From contig UCGV01000033.1 of assembly GCA_900471925.1 (NCBI GenBank), positions 55,881 to 119,880 on the forward strand: a stretch of 64,000 nt of DNA. The letters are read 5' to 3'. This document shows positions 26,697 to 34,549 of this stretch, in pieces. Source of the stretch: Hyphomicrobiales bacterium. GTDB lineage: Bacteria > Pseudomonadota > Alphaproteobacteria > Rhizobiales > Rhizobiaceae. Within the stretch, counting starts at the first letter, position 1; each line of letters begins with the position of its first letter. A program made the translations under genes and the position numbers. The notes beneath the pieces were generated by a model. That model did not search any database, was not told where the DNA came from, and worked only from the letters and a program-made list of their open reading frames with translations.

Positions 26697-27056
26697 TGGT
26701 ACCGACGCGTTAGGATCGGAAACCTGGCGTGTCATGCAGGAAGGGCCATCGCAGCGCGTGCTAAAAAACTTTGTGCGACCAAAATCGCTGATTGCCTGCA
26801 AGGGTTCGAGATCGAAGACAAAAGAGCTGATCGATTTGGCGCAAAGATAAAAAGGGATGGCTCACCCCCGTAAAGCCATCCCTCTTCGGCCTTTCGGCCC
26901 CCTCAGTCCTGCCAAACTACCCGTCAAAAAGGATTGTTCAATCCTGATATCTTATGATGGGTGGAGGTGACGCAGGAGCTTTGCAGAAAATTGCGGCATC
27001 GTTGCTTCCCGCGTTGGTTGATAAGCGGGGACTCATGTTCCGAAATCGCGTTGAAT
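26697..27056. other. Intergenic region with one hairpin
   Basis: 360 bp without a supported gene. It contains the inverted repeat at 26854-26882 and a small GGCC-TTTC-GGCC hairpin just after it. Confidence 0.4.
26854..26882 (-). terminator. Rho-independent terminator reading leftward
   Basis: GGGATGGCT and AGCCATCCC form a 9-bp stem with an 11-nt loop. On the minus strand the stem is followed by five T. The only leftward coding sequence that could use it is the fragment at 27057-27355. Confidence 0.6.
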
Positions 27057-27355
27057 TCAGGAGGATGGTTCCAAGCCGAGTTCGCCTTCTCGGATCACCA
27101 GCTGCTCCTTCGCTCTCGAACCTGAACGTCCGATCTGATCAACCGTGCGAACGGTAACGCGCTCGGGCCTCGCGCCAACCGCCTCCAGTGTCGATCGCAT
27201 TGCGACCTCGACCTCGGACGCAACGGTTTTGTGGTCGAATTCCGAAAACACCGAGATCGTAGTCTCGAGGCCATCAGACAGCTGGCGAAACTGGAATTGC
27301 CGGACACCTTTAGCGCCGGTCAGGGGCGAACGAAGCCGGTGCGCATGGACCCAGC
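27057..27355 (-). pseudogene. Possible C-terminal remnant of an AMP-forming ligase
   Basis: An open frame of about 99 codons with no start codon of its own; an in-frame TAG precedes it. The sequence pattern GVRQFQFRQLSDG, a long acidic helix and VRTVDQIGRSGSRAKEQLV resembles the C-terminal subdomain of phenylacetate-CoA ligase-like enzymes. A terminator on the same strand lies downstream. This assignment is tentative. Confidence 0.35.
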
Positions 27356-27403
27356 GCTACGAGATGATAGTCTTGCGGCACGGTCACTTACGCGAGGCGA
27401 TCC

Positions 27404-28609
27404 ATGGAAAGACTGACGGCGTTTGATCTGGTCATCATCGGTGGCGGGCTAGCGGGTGCTTCTCTGGGTCGAGTGATGGCGCTCGCTGGATATGACGTAC
27501 TCATCATAGAGAAGGAGACCGCGTTTCGCGACAGGGTGCGTGGAGAGGTGCTGCTTCCATGGGGAAGCCACGAGGCCCAACTCCTCGGAATCTATGATCT
27601 TCTTGTCGAACGGTGCGCGCGGGAATTTCTGCGTGAACATTTCTTCCTCGGTGGCGCGACGTCAGAGCCGCGCGACTATCGCCGCACGACTCCCAAACAA
27701 ACATGCGGTTTGTCCTTCTACCATCCCGCGATGCAGGAGGCGCTTCTTTTGAGTGCGGCTGAGGTAGCAGCCAAGGTGAGGCGCGGCGCGGTCGCTACGA
27801 GCATCCGTTCGGGCCCGTCTACTGAAGTCGACTTCTTGCAGCACGGCGAGAGCCACACGGTATCGGCTCGACTTTTAGTCGGAGCTGATGGCCGAGACTC
27901 GCGCATTGTGGGCCTTCTTGGCTTAAATCAGGAGCGCGATGAACCCGAACTATTCACAGGAGGGCTGCAGTTGCAGGGTGATCTTGATATCGAGCATGCG
28001 CTGTATTTCTCCCTGCATAGGGACGGAGGAAGGGGGTCGATCCTGATCTCCAATCGCCCAGGCAATTTCCGAGCGTACCTGCTTCATCACAAGGATGCCC
28101 TACCTCGACTTCTCTCCGGGCAACGCGACTTCGCGGAAGTGAAGCGACATTTTGCCGAAATCGGTTGGCCCGCACATTGGTTGGATGCACTGGAGCCGCA
28201 TGGCACCTTCGCGACATTCGACGGTGCCCATCGTTGGATTGTAGGCCGAATTCCAGAGAGCTTTGCGCTCATTGGAGATGCTTTCGGAGCAAGCGATCCA
28301 GTCTGGGGCAACGGTCTATCGCGAACGCTACGAGATGTCCGGCTTCTGCGCGATCGCCTGCTAGCAACCAGCGATTGGGTGATGGCAGCGGGCCAATTCG
28401 CAGACGATCACAATGAGTTCTTCAAGCGCTTGAGACGCGTCGAGCGGCTGAATGCCAAACTTCATTTCGCCATCGGGGATCGCGCGGCAGCTCGGCGGCA
28501 GCGCGCATACGATCTGATGGAGCGAAATCCTGAATTCAGGCCCGATGTGACTGGCAATGGACCAGATATCGAAGGATTGGACGAAATGGAGCGAACTCTG
28601 CTAATCTGA
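27404..28609 (+). CDS. FAD-dependent monooxygenase (PHBH fold)
   Basis: A protein of 401 residues. The N-terminal FAD loop is VIIGGGLAGASLGRVMA with IIEKE at the end of strand 2. LLVGADGRDSRIV is the GADG element, and FALIGDAFGASDPVWGNGLS is the second FAD contact. All three motifs are in place, so it should be active, unlike the truncated relative at 15545-16138. A typical reaction is NAD(P)H-dependent hydroxylation of an aromatic or polyketide-like substrate; the substrate is unknown. It stands alone. Confidence 0.88.
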   Translation: MERLTAFDLVIIGGGLAGASLGRVMALAGYDVLIIEKETAFRDRVRGEVLLPWGSHEAQLLGIYDLLVERCAREFLREHFFLGGATSEPRDYRRTTPKQTCGLSFYHPAMQEALLLSAAEVAAKVRRGAVATSIRSGPSTEVDFLQHGESHTVSARLLVGADGRDSRIVGLLGLNQERDEPELFTGGLQLQGDLDIEHALYFSLHRDGGRGSILISNRPGNFRAYLLHHKDALPRLLSGQRDFAEVKRHFAEIGWPAHWLDALEPHGTFATFDGAHRWIVGRIPESFALIGDAFGASDPVWGNGLSRTLRDVRLLRDRLLATSDWVMAAGQFADDHNEFFKRLRRVERLNAKLHFAIGDRAAARRQRAYDLMERNPEFRPDVTGNGPDIEGLDEMERTLLI

Positions 28610-28765
28610 TGACGGGGAAGTGCGCTTGCCGACGGTTGGTGAGGTTCGGCTGCCTCGTTCACCATCGCACCGGGCCGAAAACGTTCCGAAACGATCCGCC
28701 TTAAAAAGCCGATCACAGATCAGGGGCGAGTGCGACGTAGGGGCGAAACACTGGTTTCCCCCTAA

Positions 28766-29041
28766 TCAAGCGGCATTTCCCGTGACCACCGAGAAGGTGG
28801 CAATGCGCGCTTCCAACGCAGCCTTCAGGAATGCCTGCCGGAAAGCGTCGATCGTAATTGTGCCCTTTATTGCGTCGGCGCAAGCCTTGACGGCAGTAAC
28901 GTATTCCTCACCGTCGTCATCGGGCCAATCATGTAAAAGCACAACGGCTGCGTCACGCAACGTACTCACAACGTGGCGCGCACCTTTCTCGCCAAGTATC
29001 AAGCATACCGGTGCAAAAGCCGAGCGTGAACTCCAGTACAT
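28766..29041 (-). CDS. DUF982 family protein
   Basis: A protein of 91 residues with VVLLHDWPDDDGEEYVTAVKACADAI and DAFRQAFLKAALEA, a close match to DUF982 and to the gene at 16382. GGGAG lies seven bases before ATG 29041. Function unknown. Confidence 0.85.
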   Translation of the reverse strand: MYWSSRSAFAPVCLILGEKGARHVVSTLRDAAVVLLHDWPDDDGEEYVTAVKACADAIKGTITIDAFRQAFLKAALEARIATFSVVTGNAA

Positions 29042-29568
29042 CGTAAAACTCCCGATAAATCACCGGTATCTTTACGCATATTCACATTGACCGGTTTAAA
29101 ATTCTGAATTGAAATTTACACGCACCGAACAAAAAGGGCGTTCGACGAGATTGTCTCGGAGTGTCTGGTAAAGCGTCGGGAATCTGTTGCATGTCGCCGT
29201 CGCCTGCAGAATAGAGTGCCGACATTGCCCTCGAATATAACAGGTACCTGCCAACGGCCTGTCAGACTTTTTTATAGGCTTCCTATCACCTCCAAAAATA
29301 TTTGGGATTGTATAAATAGAAGTTCATGTTTCTCTCTAAGGTTGTTCCACGTGAAGTGGAAGACGCCAATAGGCGCGCTTATCACTGGTTGGTTGCTCCA
29401 GCCCGTTGACGCTGCACTCAGATATTAAAGGCCGACACGCTCCGATGCCACACGAAGCTCATCTCTCTTGCATCAGCGCGCAAGCCAATGGCGATGCTCG
29501 CGCATCCTCTTTGATATCCGACGTCTTGAAAATAGAGGCCGAGATTCGCGTTCGTGCCTCGTTCTCTG
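29042..29568. other. AT-richer intergenic region
   Basis: About 530 bp downstream of the ku operon and upstream of DUF982. It is visibly poorer in GC than its neighbours, with no supported gene or terminator. Confidence 0.4.
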
Positions 29569-30390
29569 TCAGCCGGTCTTTTTCCGGCCCTTGAGATCAG
29601 CTTCGACGCTCTTCCTCAACGCATCCATGATGTTGACGACGTTGGAAGGCCGATCGGAGGCCTCATCCTTTTTGCCCTTGGCCTTTTTGGCAGGCTTCAA
29701 CGCTTTCTTCTTGGAAGCGATAAGCTTGAGCAGGCTTTCCTGTATCGGGTCGGTCACCATCGCCGATGACCATTTATCCATCCGCGGCTTGATCATCTTT
29801 TTGATAGCCTCGACCGTCTTCGGATCGGCCTTCTTTTCGATGTCCTGGAAGTACTCCCCCTCGGGACGGACTTCGTCACCGAAACGGAGGGTCCAGACGA
29901 CAATGCCCTTGCCGCGTGGCTCCAGCACGACTGCTCTTTCGCGCCTGCCGATGACCACGCGGGAAATGCCGAGGACATCGTCGGCTTTCATGGCATCACG
30001 GATGACCGCAAACGCCTCGTTGCCAATCTTGTCGTTCGGCATGAGATAGTGCGGGGTTTCCAGGTAGACCCATTCGATGCTTTCACGGGGCACGAACTTG
30101 TCGATATCGATTGTCCTGACCGTTTCCAGCTCGACCGACTCCAGCTCGTCATCGGTAAGCAACACATAGTCATTTTCCCCGCGTTCATATCCCTTGGCCT
30201 CGTTCTCCTCCTTCACGGGCTTGCCCGTTACCGAGTCCACGTACTGTGAGACGACACGATTGCCGGTCTCCTTGTTGAGGGTGTGGAAACGAACTTTTTC
30301 GCTTTCGGATGTCGCGGGGCTCATCGCGACGGGACAGGTGACGAGCGAAAGCTTGAGATAGCCTCTCCAGTAGGGGCGACGCGGGGCCAT
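29569..30390 (-). CDS. ku: Ku protein (non-homologous end joining), downstream copy
   Basis: A bacterial Ku of 273 residues. The core ring-forming domain includes RPYWRGYLKLSLVTCPVAM, the HTLNKETGNRVVSQYVD block and a conserved GYERGENDYVLLTDDEL. A Lys-rich tail (KKALKPAKKAKGKK) follows, typical for ligase recruitment and DNA threading. AGGAGG precedes ATG 30390. It lies 11 bp after the other ku gene, so both are in one operon under the EcfG-type promoter at 31313. Paired ku genes are known in Sinorhizobium meliloti, where a stress-linked role in desiccation survival has been described. Confidence 0.95.
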   Translation of the reverse strand: MAPRRPYWRGYLKLSLVTCPVAMSPATSESEKVRFHTLNKETGNRVVSQYVDSVTGKPVKEENEAKGYERGENDYVLLTDDELESVELETVRTIDIDKFVPRESIEWVYLETPHYLMPNDKIGNEAFAVIRDAMKADDVLGISRVVIGRRERAVVLEPRGKGIVVWTLRFGDEVRPEGEYFQDIEKKADPKTVEAIKKMIKPRMDKWSSAMVTDPIQESLLKLIASKKKALKPAKKAKGKKDEASDRPSNVVNIMDALRKSVEADLKGRKKTG

Positions 30391-30401
30391 GGGTGATCCT
30401 C

Positions 30402-31283
30402 CTAGCTGGCTTTTTTCTGCGCGGTCTTGGTGGTCGATTTGTCCGCGGCCGCCTTCTTTGGCTTGCGGGCGTTTGCGTTGGCAGCATCCTTCTTAGGCTT
30501 GGCATCGCCCATGCCGGCACTTTCGCGCAAAGCCTTTAGGAGATCGTTGGGTTTGGACACCTTGACGGGCTTGGGCTTGGGAAGGGTCTTGCCCTCGGCT
30601 TTGGCCTTCACCAGCTCCGCCAGCGCGTTTTCGTAGCGGTCGTCGAACTGGGCCGGATCGAAATCGCCCTTCTTGGTGCCGATGATATGCTTGGCGAGGT
30701 CGAGCATTTCGCCTTCGACCTTGATCTCCGGCATGTCCTTGAACGCTTCTTCCGACGAGCGGACCTCGTAGTCGAAATTGAGCGTGGTCGCGATAAGACC
30801 CCGACCGTGCGCGCGGATCAATACGGTCCGCATTCGGCGAAACAGAACGGTCCGGGCAATTGCCGTGACGTTCGCCTCCTTGAGCGCGTCGCGCAGTCCG
30901 GCGAACGCGTCTTCGGAAACATCGTCTGTCGGCGCGAGGTAGTAGGGCTTGTCGAAATAGACGTCCTCGATATCGGAGCAGGGGACAAACGCTTCTATCT
31001 CAAGCATCTTGTCGGAATCCGGAATGACGGCCGTCACCTCTTCCGGATCGATCATGATGTACTGACCGTTGCCGACATCAAAGCCCTTGACCTGCTCGTC
31101 GCGCTCGACCGTTTCTTCAGTTTCGCTATCGACGAACTCCCGGCGGACCCGGTTACCCGTGGCCTTGTTGATCGTGTGGAAGGTGATGCGGTCTGAGGTC
31201 GAGGCGGCCGTATAAAGGCCGACGCCACAGCTGATCTCGCCGATCTTGATGTGGCCTTTCCACTGAGCGCGATGAGCGGCCAT
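30402..31283 (-). CDS. ku: Ku protein, upstream copy
   Basis: A protein of 293 residues with WKGHIKIGEISCGVGLY, TFHTINKATGNRVRREFVD, KGFDVGNGQYIMIDPEEV and EAFVPCSDIEDVYFDKPYYL, all Ku-family landmarks. The C-terminal tail is very Lys/Ala-rich. It is clearly diverged from the downstream copy, suggesting an ancient duplication and possible hetero-oligomer. GGAGGG lies about ten bases before ATG 31283. The EcfG-type promoter is 30 bp upstream. Confidence 0.95.
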   Translation of the reverse strand: MAAHRAQWKGHIKIGEISCGVGLYTAASTSDRITFHTINKATGNRVRREFVDSETEETVERDEQVKGFDVGNGQYIMIDPEEVTAVIPDSDKMLEIEAFVPCSDIEDVYFDKPYYLAPTDDVSEDAFAGLRDALKEANVTAIARTVLFRRMRTVLIRAHGRGLIATTLNFDYEVRSSEEAFKDMPEIKVEGEMLDLAKHIIGTKKGDFDPAQFDDRYENALAELVKAKAEGKTLPKPKPVKVSKPNDLLKALRESAGMGDAKPKKDAANANARKPKKAAADKSTTKTAQKKAS

Positions 31284-31298
31284 GCCGTAACTCCCTCC

Positions 31299-31323
31299 GG
31301 AACCTTTTCAGGAACTCTCTGTT
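31299..31323 (+). promoter_or_regulatory. Second EcfG-like site on the plus strand
   Basis: GGAAC at 31299-31303, 16 nt, TGTT at 31320-31323, overlapping the stronger site at 31311. Confidence 0.4.
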
Positions 31324-31335
31324 CTGGCTTTCGTT
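31311..31335 (+). promoter_or_regulatory. EcfG/RpoE2-type promoter, strict match, divergent pair
   Basis: GGAAC at 31311-31315, 16 nt, CGTT at 31332-31335. It serves the gene at 31360 (25 bp). The same 27 bp read on the other strand form the ku promoter. Confidence 0.75.
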
Positions 31336-31337
31336 CC
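31313..31337 (-). promoter_or_regulatory. EcfG/RpoE2-type promoter of the ku operon
   Basis: Minus strand: GGAAC (31337-31333), 16 nt, AGTT (31316-31313), 30 bp before the first ku gene. It overlaps the divergent site almost completely. Confidence 0.65.
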
Positions 31338-31359
31338 AAGCAGCACAATGGGGAGACAT

Positions 31360-31611
31360 ATGTCACAGCACTACGATGACGATGGCGAGGACAGCGTGGA
31401 GGGCCCAATCTTATTGAATGCGGTGGTGACGTGGTTTCGGGTCTACCAGGTCCCGTTCGACTATAAGGTCGCCGACGTCCTGTGCACGGTCGCTTTCTCG
31501 CTCTACTCGCAGGGGCTCGGCGGGCGGCAGATCGCTGATTACCTCGTTGAGAACTACAACGGCCCTATGGCGACCCTTGCGACGGCACCGTCTTCATCTT
31601 CGCATCATTGA
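31360..31611 (+). CDS. Small hypothetical protein divergent from ku
   Basis: A protein of 83 residues: an acidic start (MSQHYDDDGED), a hydrophobic/helical middle (LNAVVTWFRVYQVPFDYKVADVLCTVAF), then GGRQIADYLVENYN. GGGGAGA lies five bases before ATG 31360; ATG 31348 is the alternative. Family not recognised. Sharing a bidirectional stress promoter with ku hints at a related function, which is inference only. Confidence 0.7.
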   Translation: MSQHYDDDGEDSVEGPILLNAVVTWFRVYQVPFDYKVADVLCTVAFSLYSQGLGGRQIADYLVENYNGPMATLATAPSSSSHH

Positions 31612-31747
31612 TCAGTTGGACGTTCTGCTTCGCGGTGGCGATCGCTATTTCAAGCATCTCCTTGATAGTCTGGGCTTTCGCCAAGATGTCCTCGACATCT
31701 TTCGCATTCAGGGGCAAGCACGCAGGTCGGTTGTCGTTAGCGGCCAT
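31565..31747 (-). CDS. Small helical hypothetical protein
   Basis: A protein of 60 residues (LNAKDVEDILAKAQTIKEML), predicted helical. It overlaps the end of the convergent gene at 31360-31611. It has no clear ribosome binding site, so the call rests on composition only. Confidence 0.4.
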   Translation of the reverse strand: MAANDNRPACLPLNAKDVEDILAKAQTIKEMLEIAIATAKQNVQLINDAKMKTVPSQGSP

Positions 31748-31837
31748 TTTGGCAATCTCGATATCGAAGGAATTCGAGAGGCTAGGCGCACCCCGATTAA
31801 TGAAGGGTTACCGTAGCGATCGCATATGCAGGCGCGA

Positions 31838-31969
31838 TCAATGGACGTCATCGACTATGGACGAAATGGGTCGGACTTCGACAAGGTTTCTGCCGAACGG
31901 ATTGATCGCGACCTGGGCGACCAGTATGGCCAGCGCGGAAGCGGCATAAAGTCTTCGCTGCTTGCTCAT
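31838..31969 (-). CDS. Very small membrane or secreted protein (43 aa)
   Basis: MSKQRRLYAASALAILVAQ reads as a positively charged start followed by a hydrophobic segment, with NPFGRNLVEVRP after it. A partial ribosome binding site (AAGGTGG) precedes ATG 31969. No family recognised. Confidence 0.35.
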   Translation of the reverse strand: MSKQRRLYAASALAILVAQVAINPFGRNLVEVRPISSIVDDVH

Positions 31970-32026
31970 GTCTGCACCACCTTCAAGTTGGCTGCCATAG
32001 GTCTAGTATCGAAGATTTGATAAAGG

Positions 32027-32371
32027 TTAGCCATGTTGCGAGCGTCGACTTTCGCCGAGCCGAACAGAATTAGTCTTGAAGCTGGTTTTCTGGCGATTTT
32101 TCGAACCACCACCTGGCGTTACGCCAGTGACGACAGCGGCCGCGAGGAAGGCGTTGCGAGCTTCGACGCCGTCCGACTAGCCCAGCAATGCACGAATGCA
32201 TGTGGCAAACGCATGCTGCCATGTCGTATCGTTCACCTTACTAGGCCAGCGGCTCGACAACAGAACGCCCATCATATCGTCGATCGTGTCGGCGACGATC
32301 GCTTGGCGCTGGCCGGGAAAGGCAATCCCGATGCTTTTCTTGTTGCCCATGACGCGGTACTCCCCAATCAT
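32027..32371 (-). pseudogene. DUF982 gene with in-frame amber codon
   Basis: From ATG 32371 the frame gives a DUF982 N-terminus (KSIGIAFPGQRQAIV, then SSRWPSKVNDTTWQHAFATCIRALLG). It then meets TAG at 32177-32179. Translation past the TAG continues the family pattern immediately (SDGVEARNAFLAAAVVTG) and runs to TAA at 32027-32029. A single point mutation therefore inactivates, or conditionally truncates, this copy. Confidence 0.75.
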
Positions 32372-32720
32372 TCGAGTCGCGACTTAATTGGCTAGCGACT
32401 GATCCGTTCAGCGTATGATGGGACGTTCTGCAACATTATCAGGCTACGGTCGACTGTACGGTAAGGTACCAAGCTCCCGCTTACGGAACCACGTCGCCCG
32501 CCACCCATTCCCCTCCCGAGATCGCGACCGTGTCAATCGGACATGACGGGGATGGCGAACACAGGGATTTTTCCGGTTTCTTCCTGTGGCCAACGAAACG
32601 GCAGTCGAGCGTCCCACCCGTCCGGCGCGATCTCATCCCCAGCAGGCATCCCAAGCGGTGCCCGGATTTGGAAACGGCTGATGCGCTTTTCAAGCGCGCA
32701 CGAAAGGGTGGTCGATCGAT
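32372..32720. other. Intergenic region
   Basis: About 350 bp. One GGAAC with CATT 16 nt later (32485-32509) is too degenerate to call as a promoter of the gene at 32721. Nothing else recognised. Confidence 0.35.
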
Positions 32721-32948
32721 ATGGACGAACGTGTGCCGAGACCGCGACAGCCGAGTTCCTTGAAGGCGCGTAATGACGCCCGCGAACAAACGGATCGCAT
32801 TGCGATGCAAACACTCGAAGAGGAACGGCGGCTTCGCGCGAATAAAACTGAAAGGCTCCGACAGGCGAGGCTCGAGGCGCAGGCCAATGGTGATCCAGGC
32901 ACAAGCGCTAACACAGTAACTGATGTCCCCGTTCGTGAAATTTCGTGA
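32721..32948 (+). CDS. Small highly charged helical protein
   Basis: A protein of 75 residues, mostly Arg/Glu/Gln-rich helix (QTDRIAMQTLEEERRLRANKTERLRQARLEAQ), likely a coiled coil. A canonical terminator 76 bp downstream supports a real transcription unit. Family not recognised; similar small proteins accompany stress genes in rhizobia. Confidence 0.65.
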   Translation: MDERVPRPRQPSSLKARNDAREQTDRIAMQTLEEERRLRANKTERLRQARLEAQANGDPGTSANTVTDVPVREIS

Positions 32949-33024
32949 ATGACCCAATTGGGGGGAGGCGAAATTTGTTTCGCGATGCTAAATATGGCTT
33001 CGTAACACCTCCCAATTCAAAATT

Positions 33025-33047
33025 GCCCGCCCCCTGCGGGCTTTTTT
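33025..33047 (+). terminator. Rho-independent terminator
   Basis: GCCCGC and GCGGGC stem with a 5-nt loop, followed by six T. Confidence 0.88.
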
Positions 33048-33396
33048 GTTGTTCGAAAGTGTCGGGAGCCGCGCCATTTTATCTCTGATGACCTTCCCAA
33101 GGTCATCATCATTGCGCACCCGAATTCGAACCAATCGCCATTCCAAGGGGAATCTCGTTCTTTCGGAAGCCCTTTACGCGATCGAAGGCGAGCATCCGCT
33201 TTTGGCCGAAGCTGTCGCCACCCGCTCACGCATCGTCACGATCAGCGCCAAGGTCGGTATGCCCTCGCTCTTCAAGGACGTCATCGATGTCGTGTGTGCT
33301 TGGGACTGGTTCGGAGCTTTGAACTCACGCCCCGACATTTCCGCAGAAGTTGTCGTGCCGCATGCATGGCACAGCACCAATCCCGATCTCTGCAGC
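33048..33396. other. Unassigned region with an unsupported open frame
   Basis: A plus-strand frame here encodes a protein-like stretch (EGEHPLLAEAVATRSRIVTISAKVG region), but it lacks a start with a ribosome binding site and runs into the convergent membrane-protein gene. Left uncalled. Confidence 0.3.
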
Positions 33397-34068
33397 TTAG
33401 GTCGACCAGCTTCTGAGGGCCAGACCGATGACGATCGCCAATGGGACGATAATGATCGTAGCGGACGTCACTGACCGTACGACCAGAAAGGTTGCTGTGA
33501 CCCTGCTGATTTGCAGGTCGCGACGGAACCAGCGAACCTGAACCAGGCCATACCACAGAAACGCCAGGAGGAGGATCGGCAGTCCGATCCATAGGCCGCG
33601 GGGGTTGGGCATGAAGATGAAATCGACGGCCAGTCCGAGAGCGAAGGCAAACGGCGCGGTGACAAAACACTGACTGTAAAACGGCGGCCGAAGAGAATTC
33701 CTTGTCACGCGGACGGCCTTCCTGCGAAGGAGAACAACCGACATCACGAGAGGGAAGACGCCGAAGACCACGCCGCGGGCGACAAGGAGGTTTGAGCCGG
33801 AGCGGAGCTGCTCCGGCACTGCGGCATGGTCGTAGACAGTCGGGAAGGCGGTGGAAAGGGTATGAGCGAGAAGAAGCGTGATGAGAAGGAAAAGCGGGGG
33901 GCTTAACGTGTCGTCGTATTGGTCTTCGAGGGTGTCGGCGAGCTCGTTGTCGGCATATCGCATCATTTCAAGCGGTTTCGTCAGCGATCGCCACATGGTA
34001 AGTGGATAGAAGACTAGCCACGAGACGAGCTCGTAGAGAAGCTCCTCAACCGACTTCAGCAGCTTCAT
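33397..34068 (-). CDS. Polytopic inner-membrane protein, Yip1-like
   Basis: About 223 residues. An amphipathic N-terminus (LYELVSWLVFYPLTMWRSLTKP) is followed by five or six membrane segments, e.g. PPLFLLITLLLAHTL, FAFALGLAVDFIF, IGLPILLLAFLWYGL and a C-terminal TIIIVPLAIVIGLAL. The pattern resembles YIP1/permease-like proteins of rhizobia. ATG 34068 is used; a TTG at 34077 is also open. No partner gene is adjacent. Confidence 0.75.
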   Translation of the reverse strand: MKLLKSVEELLYELVSWLVFYPLTMWRSLTKPLEMMRYADNELADTLEDQYDDTLSPPLFLLITLLLAHTLSTAFPTVYDHAAVPEQLRSGSNLLVARGVVFGVFPLVMSVVLLRRKAVRVTRNSLRPPFYSQCFVTAPFAFALGLAVDFIFMPNPRGLWIGLPILLLAFLWYGLVQVRWFRRDLQISRVTATFLVVRSVTSATIIIVPLAIVIGLALRSWST

Positions 34069-34549
34069 GAAATCCAAGTCGCGCCCCCATTATATCTGCC
34101 CTACGTTCACGCCGAGACTTCCAAGGGTAAAAGTGTCCGCCCTGTGAGCAAAGTGATGCATCTCACTTCGTGATAACGGTCTGCGCAATCGACCTGTACT
34201 GCAATTACTCCACGCGGGGTAGGCAGTCGATCTCCTTCCGTCTCGTATTCCCAGATCTATCGAGCCCCGCGACAATCGCCAGTGGACAAGCGGGAATATT
34301 GCCTGGACGTCTTTCTGGCACAAGTAAACGAAGTCCGGGTGGGCAGAGAAGATTGCCGGTCAATCCAGGTGGCACTAGCGCACATTCTGTGGTTTCCCGA
34401 CCTCTGACCTGACTCACGGTTTTATTCGCTAGGCCAGCAACCAAAATTTGCTTTGAGGCCGTAGCATCACCTGGCGAGCCGTGCGTGATGGAAAGCGAAA
34501 ACGGTGCATCAGCGGTTCGAATTCGTTCAAGACGCCCACTTTTTTCGGA
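34069..34549. other. Intergenic region, nothing recognised
   Basis: 480 bp between two leftward genes. No supported gene, promoter match or hairpin with a T-run. Confidence 0.4.
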
